DNA from: Granulicella sp.
GTDB lineage: Bacteria > Acidobacteriota > Terriglobia > Terriglobales > Acidobacteriaceae
DNA length: 64,000 nucleotides
Assembly: GCA_003133205.1 (NCBI GenBank)
Contig: PKWK01000179.1
Span: 9,744 to 73,743 of the forward strand
Reading direction: 5' to 3'
The translations under genes were made by a program, and so were the position numbers. This document shows, piece by piece, positions 54,061 through 63,339 of this stretch. A model generated the notes under the pieces. It saw nothing but the letters and a program-made list of their open reading frames with translations, searched no databases and was not told the origin of the DNA. How positions within the stretch are numbered: position 1 is the first letter of the stretch; every line of letters starts with the position of its first letter.

Positions 54061-54108
54061 ATCTTGAAACGGTAGAGGTCAGGAGTTCGAGTCTCCTCGT
54101 GTCTACCA
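54061..54108 (+). tRNA. 3' half of a tRNA gene (fragment)
   Basis: AGGAG-TTCGAGT-CTCCT (54081-54097) is a perfect T arm, followed by CGTGTCT, discriminator A and CCA (54106-54108). The matching 5' acceptor strand AGACACG is not found upstream, so only the 3' part is present. Its sequence differs from tRNA-Leu at 27196. Such fragments mark the far end of an element integrated in a tRNA gene. Confidence 0.7.
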
Positions 54109-54204
54109 TATTTTCAATCACTTGCAGGCCAATCCTGGGTCCAATAAGAAAAGCGTGGGTCCATAAAGGTCCAATCGCCTTTATGCGGCCTTCGCTCCGA
54201 GCGA

Positions 54205-55335
54205 TCAGCAGATGCGGGGTAGCTGCTCGCCGAACATCACGTCGAGCACGCGCGTGCCGCCGATCTCAGTCTTCATCAGGACCATGCCGGGGTGAGTGTC
54301 AACCGCCTCGCCGATGACGGCGGCGTTCGAGCCAAGCGGATGCTGCCGCATTCGATGGAGTACGGCTTCCGCCATCTCTGGCACAACGAAAGCAAGCAAC
54401 TTCCCTTCGTTGGCGACATATAGCGGATCGAGGCCGAGAACTTCGCAGGCGCCTTTAACAGACTCCCGTATGGGGATGGAACGCTGGTCAATGACGATGC
54501 CAACATTGGCGCGACTGGCGATCTCATTGAGGGTGGTTGCGACGCCGCCGCGGGTGGGGTCGCGCATGGTGTGGATGAAATCGCGACGCTGAGTTGAGGT
54601 TGAGGTGGAGAGCATCGTAATGACAAGCTCGTTGAGCGAAGCACAGTCGCTCTCAATTGCACCCTCAAACTCGAGACCTTCCCGCTGCGACATGATCGTC
54701 ATGCCGTGGTCGCCGATGGTGCCGCTAAGAATGATCTTGTCACCCGGACTGGCCTGGTCGGCGGAGATGTTGACATCATTCTCGATGATGCCGATCCCCG
54801 TCGTGGTAATGAATATCTGATCGCCCTTGCCCCGGTTGACCACCTTGGTGTCGCCCGTGACGAGTTGGACGCCGGCCTCGGCGGCGGCGGCGCGCATCGA
54901 CTCGACCACACGGCGAAGATCGTCCACCGCGAGACCTTCTTCGAGGATAAATGCGGCCGAGAGATATAGCGGCCTTGCGCCACTCATCGCCAGATCGTTC
55001 ACTGTTCCGTGGATTGCGAGCCTGCCAATGTCCCCGCCGGGAAAGAAGATGGGCGTGACCACAAACGAGTCCGTGGTGAAGGCAAGACGCAGGTCCCCGA
55101 TTTTGAGTACGGCCTGGTCGTCCATTTTGTCGAGCGTGGGATTGCGGAAGGCGGGCAGAAAGATTTTCTCGATGAGGTCGGCGGTCAGCTTGCCCCCGCT
55201 GCCGTGGCCCAGCACAATCCGCTTGTGGTCGAAGATGGGGATTGGGCAGGAACCGAACGGCGCAGATGCTGGAACGATCTCCGGACCACTAGCTCCCAGG
55301 ATTTTGGAGGTTTCATCAGCGGTTGGCATGGACAT
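54205..55335 (-). CDS. hypE: Hydrogenase maturation protein HypE
   Basis: A 376-residue member of the PurM-like ATPase family. It dehydrates the carboxamide placed on its C-terminal Cys to a thiocyanate, the source of the Fe-CN ligands. The N-terminal GHGSGGKL and DDQAVLKIG contribute to ATP binding, and the C-terminus PRIC ends in the essential Cys. Start options are GTG 55347, ATG 55335 and ATG 55329; all overlap hypD. Last gene of the hyp operon. Confidence 0.95.
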   Translation of the reverse strand: MSMPTADETSKILGASGPEIVPASAPFGSCPIPIFDHKRIVLGHGSGGKLTADLIEKIFLPAFRNPTLDKMDDQAVLKIGDLRLAFTTDSFVVTPIFFPGGDIGRLAIHGTVNDLAMSGARPLYLSAAFILEEGLAVDDLRRVVESMRAAAAEAGVQLVTGDTKVVNRGKGDQIFITTTGIGIIENDVNISADQASPGDKIILSGTIGDHGMTIMSQREGLEFEGAIESDCASLNELVITMLSTSTSTQRRDFIHTMRDPTRGGVATTLNEIASRANVGIVIDQRSIPIRESVKGACEVLGLDPLYVANEGKLLAFVVPEMAEAVLHRMRQHPLGSNAAVIGEAVDTHPGMVLMKTEIGGTRVLDVMFGEQLPRIC

Positions 55336-56470
55336 TTTCCGTTTCACTGTTCGCTGGGCGTAACGGATCGGACCCGTGGGGACTTAGGTGACGACCATAA
55401 GTGTAGTAGGCGGCGCATGCTCCTTCGGCTGAGACCATGGTGGCGCCGAGCGGGCGTTGCGGTGTGCAAAGGGTTGCAAAGGCCGGGCAATCATGCGGCT
55501 TCTTGAGGCCGCGAAGGATCTCGCCACTGATGCAGATCTCTGGCTCGTGCGGCGCAATCGCGGCCACGTCGAAGAGCTTCTCCGCGTCGTGGCGCGAGAA
55601 CTCGTCGCGCAGATGGTAGCCGCTCATGGGAATCGTGCCGATGCCGCGCCACTTGCGGTCGCCGACCTCGAAGACTGTGCCGATAAGCCTCTGCGCGGCC
55701 CGGTTCCCCTCACAATTGAGAATGCGGGAGTATTGATTCTCGACGGTCGCGCGGCCCGACTCCAGTTGCCGGATCGTCATCAGCGTGCCTTGCAGGATGT
55801 CGAGCGGTTCAAAGCCGGTGATCACAATGGGAACGTGGTAGCGGGCGCTGATGGGATCGTACTCCCGGTATCCCATGACGGCGCAGACGTGGCCAGGACC
55901 AAGAAAGCCCTGGACACGGTTGCCGGGTGCCTCGAGGATGGCTTCGAGCGCAGGCGGGACCAGCACGTGGGAGACGAGCAGCGAGAGATTGTTCAGGGAT
56001 TCTTCGCGGGCCCGCCAGGCGAGCATGGCGTTAGCCGGAGCGGTTGTCTCAAAGCCAATAGCGAAAAAGACGACGTGCTTCTCCGGGTTGGCGCGGGCAA
56101 TCTTGAGACACTCAAGCGGCGAATACACGACGCGAACATCGCCGCCAAGCGACTTGATGGTGAAAAGGTCCCCTTCGGAGCCGGGCACGCGCAACATGTC
56201 TCCGAACGAACAGAAGATGACATCAGGCAAGCGTGCGATGGCGTGCGCTTTGTCGATCATCTCCAGCGGCGTAACGCAGACGGGACAGCCCGGCCCGTGA
56301 ACCAGTTCCACCCCGGCAGGCAGCAAGTAGTCGATGCCATGCTTGACGATGGAGTGGGTCTGGCCGCCGCAGACCTCCATCACGACCCAGGGACGCGTCA
56401 GGGTTCGCCGTATCTCGTCGACGATCTGGGCCGCAATTGCTCCGTCGCGATATTCGTCGACATATTTCAT
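55316..56470 (-). CDS. hypD: Hydrogenase maturation protein HypD
   Basis: A 384-residue [4Fe-4S] scaffold protein where, with HypC, the Fe(CN)2CO unit is assembled. Conserved Cys motifs are [18 protein letters not shown], and the C-terminal CEGNRAAQ and [19 protein letters not shown] that hold the cluster. It starts three bases after the hypC stop and overlaps hypE, as expected for a coupled operon. Confidence 0.96.
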   Translation of the reverse strand: MKYVDEYRDGAIAAQIVDEIRRTLTRPWVVMEVCGGQTHSIVKHGIDYLLPAGVELVHGPGCPVCVTPLEMIDKAHAIARLPDVIFCSFGDMLRVPGSEGDLFTIKSLGGDVRVVYSPLECLKIARANPEKHVVFFAIGFETTAPANAMLAWRAREESLNNLSLLVSHVLVPPALEAILEAPGNRVQGFLGPGHVCAVMGYREYDPISARYHVPIVITGFEPLDILQGTLMTIRQLESGRATVENQYSRILNCEGNRAAQRLIGTVFEVGDRKWRGIGTIPMSGYHLRDEFSRHDAEKLFDVAAIAPHEPEICISGEILRGLKKPHDCPAFATLCTPQRPLGATMVSAEGACAAYYTYGRHLSPHGSDPLRPANSETENVHANR

Positions 56471-56473
56471 CCG

Positions 56474-56782
56474 TCAGTTGCCCCCAGGGTCAACTTTGAC
56501 CGGTACGAACTGGGTCCGCTCATCAAGTTCATCGTCCACGGGAGCTTCCAGTTCTGTCAGTTGGCCGAGCTCCCGCAGAGCCTGGTACGTGCGTTCCGCC
56601 TCAGCTTCGTCGATCCGGCTCAGGGCGAAGCCGACATGAACCAGTACGTACTCACCGGCCTGGACCTCGGGAACGTATTCGAGGCAAGCTTCGCGGACGA
56701 CACCGCCGAACTGGACCTTTGCCATGTGAAGGCCATGCTGGTCGAACGTGCTGAGAACCTTGCCGGGAATGGCGAGACACAT
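56474..56782 (-). CDS. hypC: Hydrogenase assembly chaperone HypC
   Basis: A 102-residue chaperone of the HypC/HupF family. The N-terminal MCLAIPGKV contains the essential Cys2 that binds iron and the large-subunit precursor. It passes the Fe(CN)2CO unit from HypD to pre-HyaB. Its tail is rich in Glu and Asp and longer than in E. coli HypC (about 90 residues). It lies 38 bases after hypF. Confidence 0.95.
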   Translation of the reverse strand: MCLAIPGKVLSTFDQHGLHMAKVQFGGVVREACLEYVPEVQAGEYVLVHVGFALSRIDEAEAERTYQALRELGQLTELEAPVDDELDERTQFVPVKVDPGGN

Positions 56783-56820
56783 GCTGGACTCCTCTTAACT
56801 GCGAACGATCACCCTAAAAG

Positions 56821-59166
56821 TCAGCCTCCGGTATGGAGGAGTTCATCGACGATGACGGCCTGTCCAAGCGAGATTCCGCCGTCGTTTGCGGGCACCGCAG
56901 CATGAAGAAATACTTCAAAGTCGCGGAGCCGTAACTCTACCACTGTTCGACGCAACAGGTACAGGTTCTGGAAGGTCCCGCCGCTGAGGCATACGCGACG
57001 CAGACCGTTAGACAATCTGATTCGCGAGCAACCCTCTACGATGGCTGCGCTCAGCGTATTGTGGAAGCGCGCGGCGATCTCTGAAGTGGGGCGCCCCGCG
57101 GTGATTGCTTTGACGATAGCGACGATCGTGGCACGCAGATCAACAATCATGATGTCGCTTGACGGCCCGCCTGCTTGCAGATCGAAGGGATAGCTGCCGG
57201 CAATGTCCGGTGCGGCGGCCGTTTCCAGCGCGATGGCTGCCTGAGCTTCAAAGGTAACCTCCGAGGCCAGACCGAGCAGCGCGGCCACCGCGTCGAAGAG
57301 CCGGCCTGCGGAGGATGTTTCGACAGTCTGGATGCGCTTGGCGAGCATCGCATCGACAAGCTCGAACTGCCTGGACGGGATCGAATCGAAACACGTCAGG
57401 TGCGGAAGGCTCCCTGCGCCGAATGCGTCGCGCAGATAGCTCAGGGCCATGCGCCAGGGCTGGCGAACCGCCGCGTCCCCGCCCTGCAGCGCGACGTAAC
57501 GCAGATGCGCGCGCCGGGTGAATTGCGAGAGGCTTGCGACAAGGAATTCGCCGCCCCAGATGCACCCGTCGCTGCCGTAGCCGGTGCCGTCGAAGGCGAC
57601 GCCAATCACCTCCCCGCCCAGGTGATTCTCGGCCATGCAACTGGCGATGTGGGCGTGATGATGCTGAATGGCGAACCTGCGTTCAATCCCCGAGGCGAGC
57701 GCCATGCGCGTACTCCTGTATCCAGGGTGAAGATCATGGGCCACTGCGCATGGCTCTACCCTGAAAAGGCTCTGCATCCGCGCGAGCGTTTCCTGGAAGA
57801 ACTCCTCGGTCTCGAAGTTCTGAAGGTCGCCGATGTGCTGGCTCAGAATGGCATGGCGTCCTTTCGTGAGGCAAAACGTGTTCTTCAACTCACCCCCGAA
57901 TGCGACCAGTTCCGACACGGTGCGACCGAGGTCGATCGCGTGGGGGACGTATCCGCGCGAGCGCCGCAGAACGCGTTCACGACCCTCGAAGGTGCGAACC
58001 ACCGAATCGTCGACACGCATGGCGATGTCGCGATTATGAAGAAGAAACCAATCGGCAACGCTGTCGAGCTGTTGCATCGCCCGGCTGTTCGAGACCACGA
58101 TAGGCTCTTCGCCCCGGTTGCCGCTGGTCATGACAAGAGCCGGGAACTCCGAAGCCTGGTCTGGCGAGTCGCTGAACAATAGGTAGTGCAGCGGAGTGTA
58201 CGGAAGCATGATGCCGACCGTATTGTTGCCGGGAGCGATTCCAGCGGCTATCGGTGCTGTTGGGATGCGCGGCATGATGACAATGGGCCGCCGCAGATGA
58301 AGCAGAGCGGCCTCATCGCCGGAAGAGACTTCGCAGAGCAATTTAACCGCGGCAAGGTCCCGGACCATGAGGGCGAATGGCTTGGGGGGTCGCTGCTTGC
58401 GCCTGCGCAGCTCGGCGACGGCTGCCTCGTTGGCCGCATCGCAGGCGAGCAGGAAGCCGCCCAGACCTTTGATTGCCAGGATTTCGCCTTCATGCAGAAG
58501 CACCCTTGCCTTGTGCAAAGTCTCAAGTGAGTTGCGTCCGGTAAATAAGTCTGCTCCGAGAGGTTCGCCACGACCCACCAGTGCAAGCGAAGGCCCGCAC
58601 ACAGGACACGCATTGGGTTGGGCGTGAAAGCGGCGGTCCGCAGGGTCGGCGTACTCCGCCGCGCACGCCGGGCACATCGTGAAGCTGGCCATGGTGGTGG
58701 AGGCGCGGTCATAGGGAACGTCACGGATAATTGTGTAGCGCGGGCCACAGTGAGTGCAGTTGGTGAATGGGTAGCCGTAGCGGCGGTTGAGTGGATCGCC
58801 CACGTCGCTCCAACATGCATCGCAGGTACCCGCGTCGGGCGAGACCAGGGCAAATTCGCCAAGCTGTCCATTGCTGGGCAGGATGGAGAAGACGGCGTCA
58901 CCACGAGGTTCGATCTCGCAGACGGAAACTCCAGCAAGTTCGGCTAGATGCGGGGGATTTGCGCTCAATTCCCTCAGAAAAAGATCGACTGCGGCGAGTT
59001 CGCCTTCGATTTCGATGGTGACCCCGGCCGATGTGTTGAACACGGCACCGGTAAGCGACAGCGACTGCGCCAGTGCGTACACAAATGGCCGAAAACCTAC
59101 GCCCTGCACAATCCCCTTCACATGAATGAGTCTGCGTACTGCCGGCGCGATGGGGAGTGTGGCCAT
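56821..59166 (-). CDS. hypF: Carbamoyltransferase HypF
   Basis: A 781-residue enzyme that converts carbamoyl phosphate to carbamoyl-AMP and passes the carboxamide to HypE. Domains: acylphosphatase (KGIVQGVGFRPFVYALA), zinc fingers (CDACWSD, CTHCGPR, CPACAAEY, CPVCGPS), YrdC-like (LAIKGLGGFLLACDA) and Kae1-like (QHHHAHIASCMAEN). The ATG at 59166 places the acylphosphatase domain at residue 15 as usual and starts nine bases after hypB. An ATG at 59247 has an excellent GGAGGG but would overlap hypB by 73 bases. Confidence 0.93.
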   Translation of the reverse strand: MATLPIAPAVRRLIHVKGIVQGVGFRPFVYALAQSLSLTGAVFNTSAGVTIEIEGELAAVDLFLRELSANPPHLAELAGVSVCEIEPRGDAVFSILPSNGQLGEFALVSPDAGTCDACWSDVGDPLNRRYGYPFTNCTHCGPRYTIIRDVPYDRASTTMASFTMCPACAAEYADPADRRFHAQPNACPVCGPSLALVGRGEPLGADLFTGRNSLETLHKARVLLHEGEILAIKGLGGFLLACDAANEAAVAELRRRKQRPPKPFALMVRDLAAVKLLCEVSSGDEAALLHLRRPIVIMPRIPTAPIAAGIAPGNNTVGIMLPYTPLHYLLFSDSPDQASEFPALVMTSGNRGEEPIVVSNSRAMQQLDSVADWFLLHNRDIAMRVDDSVVRTFEGRERVLRRSRGYVPHAIDLGRTVSELVAFGGELKNTFCLTKGRHAILSQHIGDLQNFETEEFFQETLARMQSLFRVEPCAVAHDLHPGYRSTRMALASGIERRFAIQHHHAHIASCMAENHLGGEVIGVAFDGTGYGSDGCIWGGEFLVASLSQFTRRAHLRYVALQGGDAAVRQPWRMALSYLRDAFGAGSLPHLTCFDSIPSRQFELVDAMLAKRIQTVETSSAGRLFDAVAALLGLASEVTFEAQAAIALETAAAPDIAGSYPFDLQAGGPSSDIMIVDLRATIVAIVKAITAGRPTSEIAARFHNTLSAAIVEGCSRIRLSNGLRRVCLSGGTFQNLYLLRRTVVELRLRDFEVFLHAAVPANDGGISLGQAVIVDELLHTGG

Positions 59167-59174
59167 GGTGGGGG

Positions 59175-59861
59175 TCAGTGCAACTGAAGCGGAACCGGCG
59201 CATCCTGCCGCGCTTGGGCCATACGATGTTTCATCCAGGCGAGCCATGCATCCAGCCCTCCTTCGGCCGTCGAGGACGTGCGCACGATCTCGATGCCGGG
59301 ATGCACCAGCCGCGCATTCGCCTCAACCACCTCCGCACTGAAGGGCACATAGGGCAGCAGGTCAATCTTGGTGAGGATGAAGAGGTCCGACTTGAAAAAT
59401 ATGGATGGATACTTGAGCGGTTTGTCGTCGCCCTCGGTCACGCTCAGCAGCACAATCTTCGAGGCCTCGCCCAAATCGTAGCTCGAGGGGCAGACAAGAT
59501 TGCCGACATTTTCGATGAACAGCAGATCGATCTCATCCAGGTCCCACGCTGCCAGATGCTTTTCAATCATGCGGCCGTCAAGATGGCAGGTACCGCCGGT
59601 CGTGATTTGCTGCACGGGAAAGTCGTACTGCGCCAGCCGGCGCGCATCGTTATCTGTCTGTATATCTCCCGTGAGTACGCAGACACGCGTCGCTGGATCG
59701 AAGCTGGCCAGCGTGCGCTCCAGCAGTGCCGTCTTGCCCGACCCTGGTCCGCTGATCAGGTTCAGGCAAAGCACGCCGTGTGAGCGGAATCGTTCCCGAA
59801 GAGATTCGGCAATAATCTGATTCTCACTCAGCACCTTTGACTTCAATGGCAGGCGTTCCAC
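59175..59861 (-). CDS. hypB: Hydrogenase nickel-insertion GTPase HypB
   Basis: A 228-residue GTPase that with HypA inserts nickel into the large subunit. The P-loop is GPGSGKT at residues 38-44, with ILTKIDLLP in the NKxD position. The metal site CH lies in TTGGTCHLDGRM. The N-terminus lacks the CxxGCG motif and the His-rich stretch of some HypB proteins, so it has no nickel-storage tail. It overlaps hypA by 38 bases. Confidence 0.95.
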   Translation of the reverse strand: MERLPLKSKVLSENQIIAESLRERFRSHGVLCLNLISGPGSGKTALLERTLASFDPATRVCVLTGDIQTDNDARRLAQYDFPVQQITTGGTCHLDGRMIEKHLAAWDLDEIDLLFIENVGNLVCPSSYDLGEASKIVLLSVTEGDDKPLKYPSIFFKSDLFILTKIDLLPYVPFSAEVVEANARLVHPGIEIVRTSSTAEGGLDAWLAWMKHRMAQARQDAPVPLQLH

Positions 59862-60204
59862 TGGTCTCTACCTCCAGATAATCGAAATCCAGTTCGTCCC
59901 CGCTACTCAGCGTGGTGTTGCACCCTGCACACCTCGGGCAGTGCGCATTGTATTCCACAACTGCAAACTCTTTGCCGCAGTCGTTGCAGATGCGGCGCTG
60001 CGGACAGACCTGCGCATCCAGTTGCAGGCCCTCCCATTCCGTACCTCGTACCACCGACTCGAAACAGAAGCTGAGTGAATCCACATCGACCGCCGCCAGT
60101 TCTCCAATGCGCAGGCCTACGCGCGTTGGCCGCGCCCCGGGATAACTCACCAACTCCTTGCGTACGGCCTCCAGAATCGATTCCGCGATGGAGAGCTCAT
60201 GCAT
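59824..60204 (-). CDS. hypA: Hydrogenase nickel-incorporation protein HypA
   Basis: A 126-residue nickel metallochaperone. MHEL at the N-terminus supplies His2 for nickel. The zinc domain has ICNDC and HCPRCAGC. First gene of the hyp operon, divergent from hyaA; the shared region carries two CRP-type sites. Confidence 0.95.
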   Translation of the reverse strand: MHELSIAESILEAVRKELVSYPGARPTRVGLRIGELAAVDVDSLSFCFESVVRGTEWEGLQLDAQVCPQRRICNDCGKEFAVVEYNAHCPRCAGCNTTLSSGDELDFDYLEVETSGTPAIEVKGAE

Positions 60205-60338
60205 GACTAGACCCCGTGCCGCTCTTACTGCGATGCCGTGTCAGCAATCGTCTCATGACGCCACTGCTCACGTACCTTGCGCGGATTCTCGCGCATGCTC
60301 TATCTGCGACGAGAGTAGTGGATACCAGCCGATGTTAA

Positions 60339-60354
60339 TGTGATGTACATCACA
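60339..60354. promoter_or_regulatory. Perfect CRP/FNR-type palindrome, site 1
   Basis: TGTGATGTACATCACA is a full 16-base palindrome and matches TGTGA-N6-TCACA. It lies 135 bases before hypA and about 174 bases before hyaA. Confidence 0.7.
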
Positions 60355-60386
60355 ATTACATTCTTCGTCACATTGCACCAATCGAA

Positions 60387-60402
60387 TGTGACGGCGGTCA
60401 CA
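60387..60402. promoter_or_regulatory. CRP/FNR-type site 2
   Basis: TGTGACGGCGGTCACA matches TGTGA-N6-TCACA, with its centre 48 bases from site 1. It lies 126 bases before hyaA. A single TCACA half-site occurs at 60368-60372. Confidence 0.7.
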
Positions 60403-60527
60403 TTCACCGGTTGCTCGCGTGGAGTAGCTTCGCGGCATTCGCCGGCGGGTTCGCCGGGTGCGAGGCCAACATCGCGCCGTGGCCCAAACGCATCTCACCG
60501 GTGCATGCATGAGCGAGCGAGGTCGGC

Positions 60528-61616
60528 ATGGGTCAATCTATTTGGCAATCGATGCAGCAGAAGGGTTACAACCGCAGAGACTTTTTACAGTTCTGCGCTG
60601 CGGCCGCAACCGTAGCTGGTCTGGGGCGCACTGGCGTGAGCCAGGTCGCAGCGGCCTTCGAGAAGGCGGAGAAGCCCGCCGTGGTGTGGCTGCACTTTCA
60701 GGAGTGTACCTGCTGCAGCGAGTCGTTCCTCAGGGCCTCGCACCCCATCGTCCTCGACGTGCTGCTCGACGTGCTCTCGCTCAACTACACCGAGACGCTC
60801 CAGGCAGCCGCGGGATTCCAGGCGGAGAAGTGCCTCACCGATACCATCCGCGATCACAAGGGCAAGTACATCGTCCTGGTCGAAGGCGCGGTGCCCACCG
60901 GCAAGGACGGCGTCTACTGCATGATTGGCGGCAAGACCGCTGAATCGATCCTGCAAACCGTCGCCAAGGATGCAGCCGCTATTGTGGCGTGGGGCAGTTG
61001 CGCCTCCAACGGATGCGTGCAGGCCGCAAAACCGAATCCGACCGGCGCGACGCCGATCTACAAGTTGGTGGACAAGCCGGTGATCAATGTGCCCGGCTGT
61101 CCGCCGATCGCCGACGTGATGATGGGCGTGGTGACGCATCTGTTGGTGCTGGGCCAGATCCCCGCGCTGGACGATCTGGGCCGCCCCAAGGAGTTCTACG
61201 GTCGCCGCGTCCACGACACCTGCTACCGCCGCGCCAACTACGACGCCGGCCTCTTCGTCGAGGCCTTCGACGACGAGAACGCGCGCAAGGGCTACTGCCT
61301 TTATAAGATGGGATGCCGCGGTCCGGTCACCTACAACGCCTGCTCGGTGCTCAAGTGGAACGAGGGCACCAGCTATCCCATCCAGTCCGGCCACGGATGC
61401 ATCGGCTGCAGCGAGGCGGGCTTCTGGGACAACGGGCCGTTCTACCAGCATCTGCCCTCGTTCCCCGGCTTCGGTGTGGAGAGCACCGCAGATACGGTAG
61501 GCACGGTGGTAGGACTCGCCACGCTGGCCGGAGTTGCGGCCCACGCGGTGGTGACCAACATACGCAAGCGGCGCGTGATTGCGGAAGTACACGCTGAAGA
61601 CCAGAAGGAGTCCTGA
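60528..61616 (+). CDS. hyaA: [NiFe]-hydrogenase small subunit, O2-tolerant type
   Basis: A 362-residue Fe-S subunit exported by Tat (NRRDFLQFCAAAATVAG). The proximal-cluster Cys set is of the six-Cys type: C60, C62, C63 in ECTCCSES, C158 and C163 in GSCASNGC, and PGCPP near 198. The extra C62 and C163 define the [4Fe-3S] cluster of group 1d oxygen-tolerant enzymes. Distal and medial clusters follow (VHDTCYRR; CLYKMGCRGP; CIGCSEAG). A C-terminal helix (VGTVVGLATLAGVAAHAV) anchors it in the membrane. GAGG precedes the ATG at 60528. Confidence 0.96.
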   Translation: MGQSIWQSMQQKGYNRRDFLQFCAAAATVAGLGRTGVSQVAAAFEKAEKPAVVWLHFQECTCCSESFLRASHPIVLDVLLDVLSLNYTETLQAAAGFQAEKCLTDTIRDHKGKYIVLVEGAVPTGKDGVYCMIGGKTAESILQTVAKDAAAIVAWGSCASNGCVQAAKPNPTGATPIYKLVDKPVINVPGCPPIADVMMGVVTHLLVLGQIPALDDLGRPKEFYGRRVHDTCYRRANYDAGLFVEAFDDENARKGYCLYKMGCRGPVTYNACSVLKWNEGTSYPIQSGHGCIGCSEAGFWDNGPFYQHLPSFPGFGVESTADTVGTVVGLATLAGVAAHAVVTNIRKRRVIAEVHAEDQKES

Positions 61617-61619
61617 GCC

Positions 61620-63332
61620 ATGGCACGCGTCATCGTCGATCCGGTAACTCGCATTGAAGGCCATCTGCGCATCGAGGCAGTGGTGGAGAACGGCGTCATC
61701 ACCGACGCATTCAGCGCCGGCACCATGGTTCGCGGCCTGGAAAAGATACTCATCGGTCGCGATCCGCGCGACGCCTGGGCCATCACCGAGCGCGTCTGCG
61801 GCGTCTGCACCACTGTGCACGCGCTCACCAGCGTGCGCGCCGTGGAGAGCGCTCTGGGCATCACGGTCCCGCCCACGGCCGAGCTGATCCGCAACATCAT
61901 GATGACCACGCAGTATGTGCAGGACCACGTGATTCACTTTTATCACCTGCACGCGCTCGACTGGGTGGACATCGTCAACGCGTTGAAGGCCGATCCCAAG
62001 AAGGCCGCCGAGCTGGCGCAGTCCTTCTCCAAGTGGGATAAAAATACAGCCGCGCATTTCTCCGACGTGCAGGACAAGATCAAGTCCTTCGCCGCCAACG
62101 GGCTGGGCATCTTCGCCAACGGCTACTGGGGCCATCCGGCCTACGTGCTGCCGCCGGAGGTCAACCTCATCGCCGTCTCCCACTACCTCGACGCACTGGT
62201 CTGGCAGAAGGAGATCATCAAGATTCACACGGTCTTCGGCGGCAAGAACCCGCACCCAAACTATCTGGTCGGCGGCGTGCCCTGCTCCATCGACATGAAC
62301 GAAGTGGCCGCCATCAACTCCGACCGGCTCAACCTGGTCTCCCGCCTCATCGACCAGGCCGATGAGTTCATCAACCAGGTCTACATCCCCGACGTGCTTG
62401 CCGTCGCCTCGTTCTACAAGGACTGGGCGAAGTACGGCGGGGGCCTGACCAACTACCTCAGCTACGGCGAGTTCCCCACCAAGGGCTACAGCCAGATCGA
62501 TTCGTTCAAGTATCCGCGTGGCGTGGTGCTCGGTCGTGACCTCAGCACCGTACACCCGGTCAATGCGACCGACACGCAGGAGATCAAGGAGTACATCGCG
62601 CACTCCTGGTACAGCTACGATGGTGGAGACAACCAAGGCCTTCACCCGTGGGCTGGCGAAACGAACCTCAATTACACTGGCCCCAAGCCTCCCTTCGAGA
62701 CGCTCGAAGGCTACGAAAAATACTCCTTCCTGAAGACGCCACGCTGGAAGGAGCAGGCGATGGAGGTTGGTCCGCTGGCGCGGCTGATCGTCGCCTACGC
62801 CTCCGGTCGCACGGACGTGAAGGACCTGGTGGGCGCGACGTTGGGCAAGCTCAACGTGCCGGTCGGCGCGCTCTACTCCACGCTGGGCCGCGTCGCGGCG
62901 CGTGCGCTCGATGCAGCGTTGGCGATGGGCTGGCTCAAGGAGTTCTACGCGGAACTCATGGCCCGCGTGAAGATCAACGAGGTCTCCACCTTCAACGGCC
63001 AGCTCTGGGAGCCGAAGACCTGGCCGGAGGATGCAGAGGGAGTTGGCCTGACCGAGGCACCGCGCGGTGCGCTGGCGCACTACATCAAGATTCACAATGG
63101 GGCCATCGCGAACTATCAGCTCGTAGTGCCGACCACCTGGAACGGTTCGCCGCGCGACGCCAAACAGCAGCGCTCGTCCTTTGAGCAGGCGCTGATCGGC
63201 ACGCCCGTAGCCAAGATTGACGAGCCGCTCGAAATCCTCCGCACCATCCATTCCTTTGACCCGTGCCTGGCCTGCGCCGTGCATCTGTACGATCCGCAGG
63301 GACGGCACCTCCACCAGGTCTCCTTCGAGTGA
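61620..63332 (+). CDS. hyaB: [NiFe]-hydrogenase large subunit
   Basis: A 570-residue catalytic subunit that oxidises H2 at a Ni-Fe centre. The Ni ligands are in ERVCGVCTTVHALTS near the N-terminus and DPCLACAVH near the C-terminus; the tail LYDPQGRHLHQVSFE after His is removed by a maturation protease, which is not in this window. It starts three bases after hyaA and has no signal sequence, so it is exported with HyaA. Confidence 0.97.
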   Translation: MARVIVDPVTRIEGHLRIEAVVENGVITDAFSAGTMVRGLEKILIGRDPRDAWAITERVCGVCTTVHALTSVRAVESALGITVPPTAELIRNIMMTTQYVQDHVIHFYHLHALDWVDIVNALKADPKKAAELAQSFSKWDKNTAAHFSDVQDKIKSFAANGLGIFANGYWGHPAYVLPPEVNLIAVSHYLDALVWQKEIIKIHTVFGGKNPHPNYLVGGVPCSIDMNEVAAINSDRLNLVSRLIDQADEFINQVYIPDVLAVASFYKDWAKYGGGLTNYLSYGEFPTKGYSQIDSFKYPRGVVLGRDLSTVHPVNATDTQEIKEYIAHSWYSYDGGDNQGLHPWAGETNLNYTGPKPPFETLEGYEKYSFLKTPRWKEQAMEVGPLARLIVAYASGRTDVKDLVGATLGKLNVPVGALYSTLGRVAARALDAALAMGWLKEFYAELMARVKINEVSTFNGQLWEPKTWPEDAEGVGLTEAPRGALAHYIKIHNGAIANYQLVVPTTWNGSPRDAKQQRSSFEQALIGTPVAKIDEPLEILRTIHSFDPCLACAVHLYDPQGRHLHQVSFE

Positions 63333-63339
63333 GATTGCC

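Noticed and set aside
60361..60420. Possible sigma-54 promoter near CACATTGCACC and GGTTGCT
   Set aside because: The GG of the -24 element is absent at the required spacing, so it was not called.
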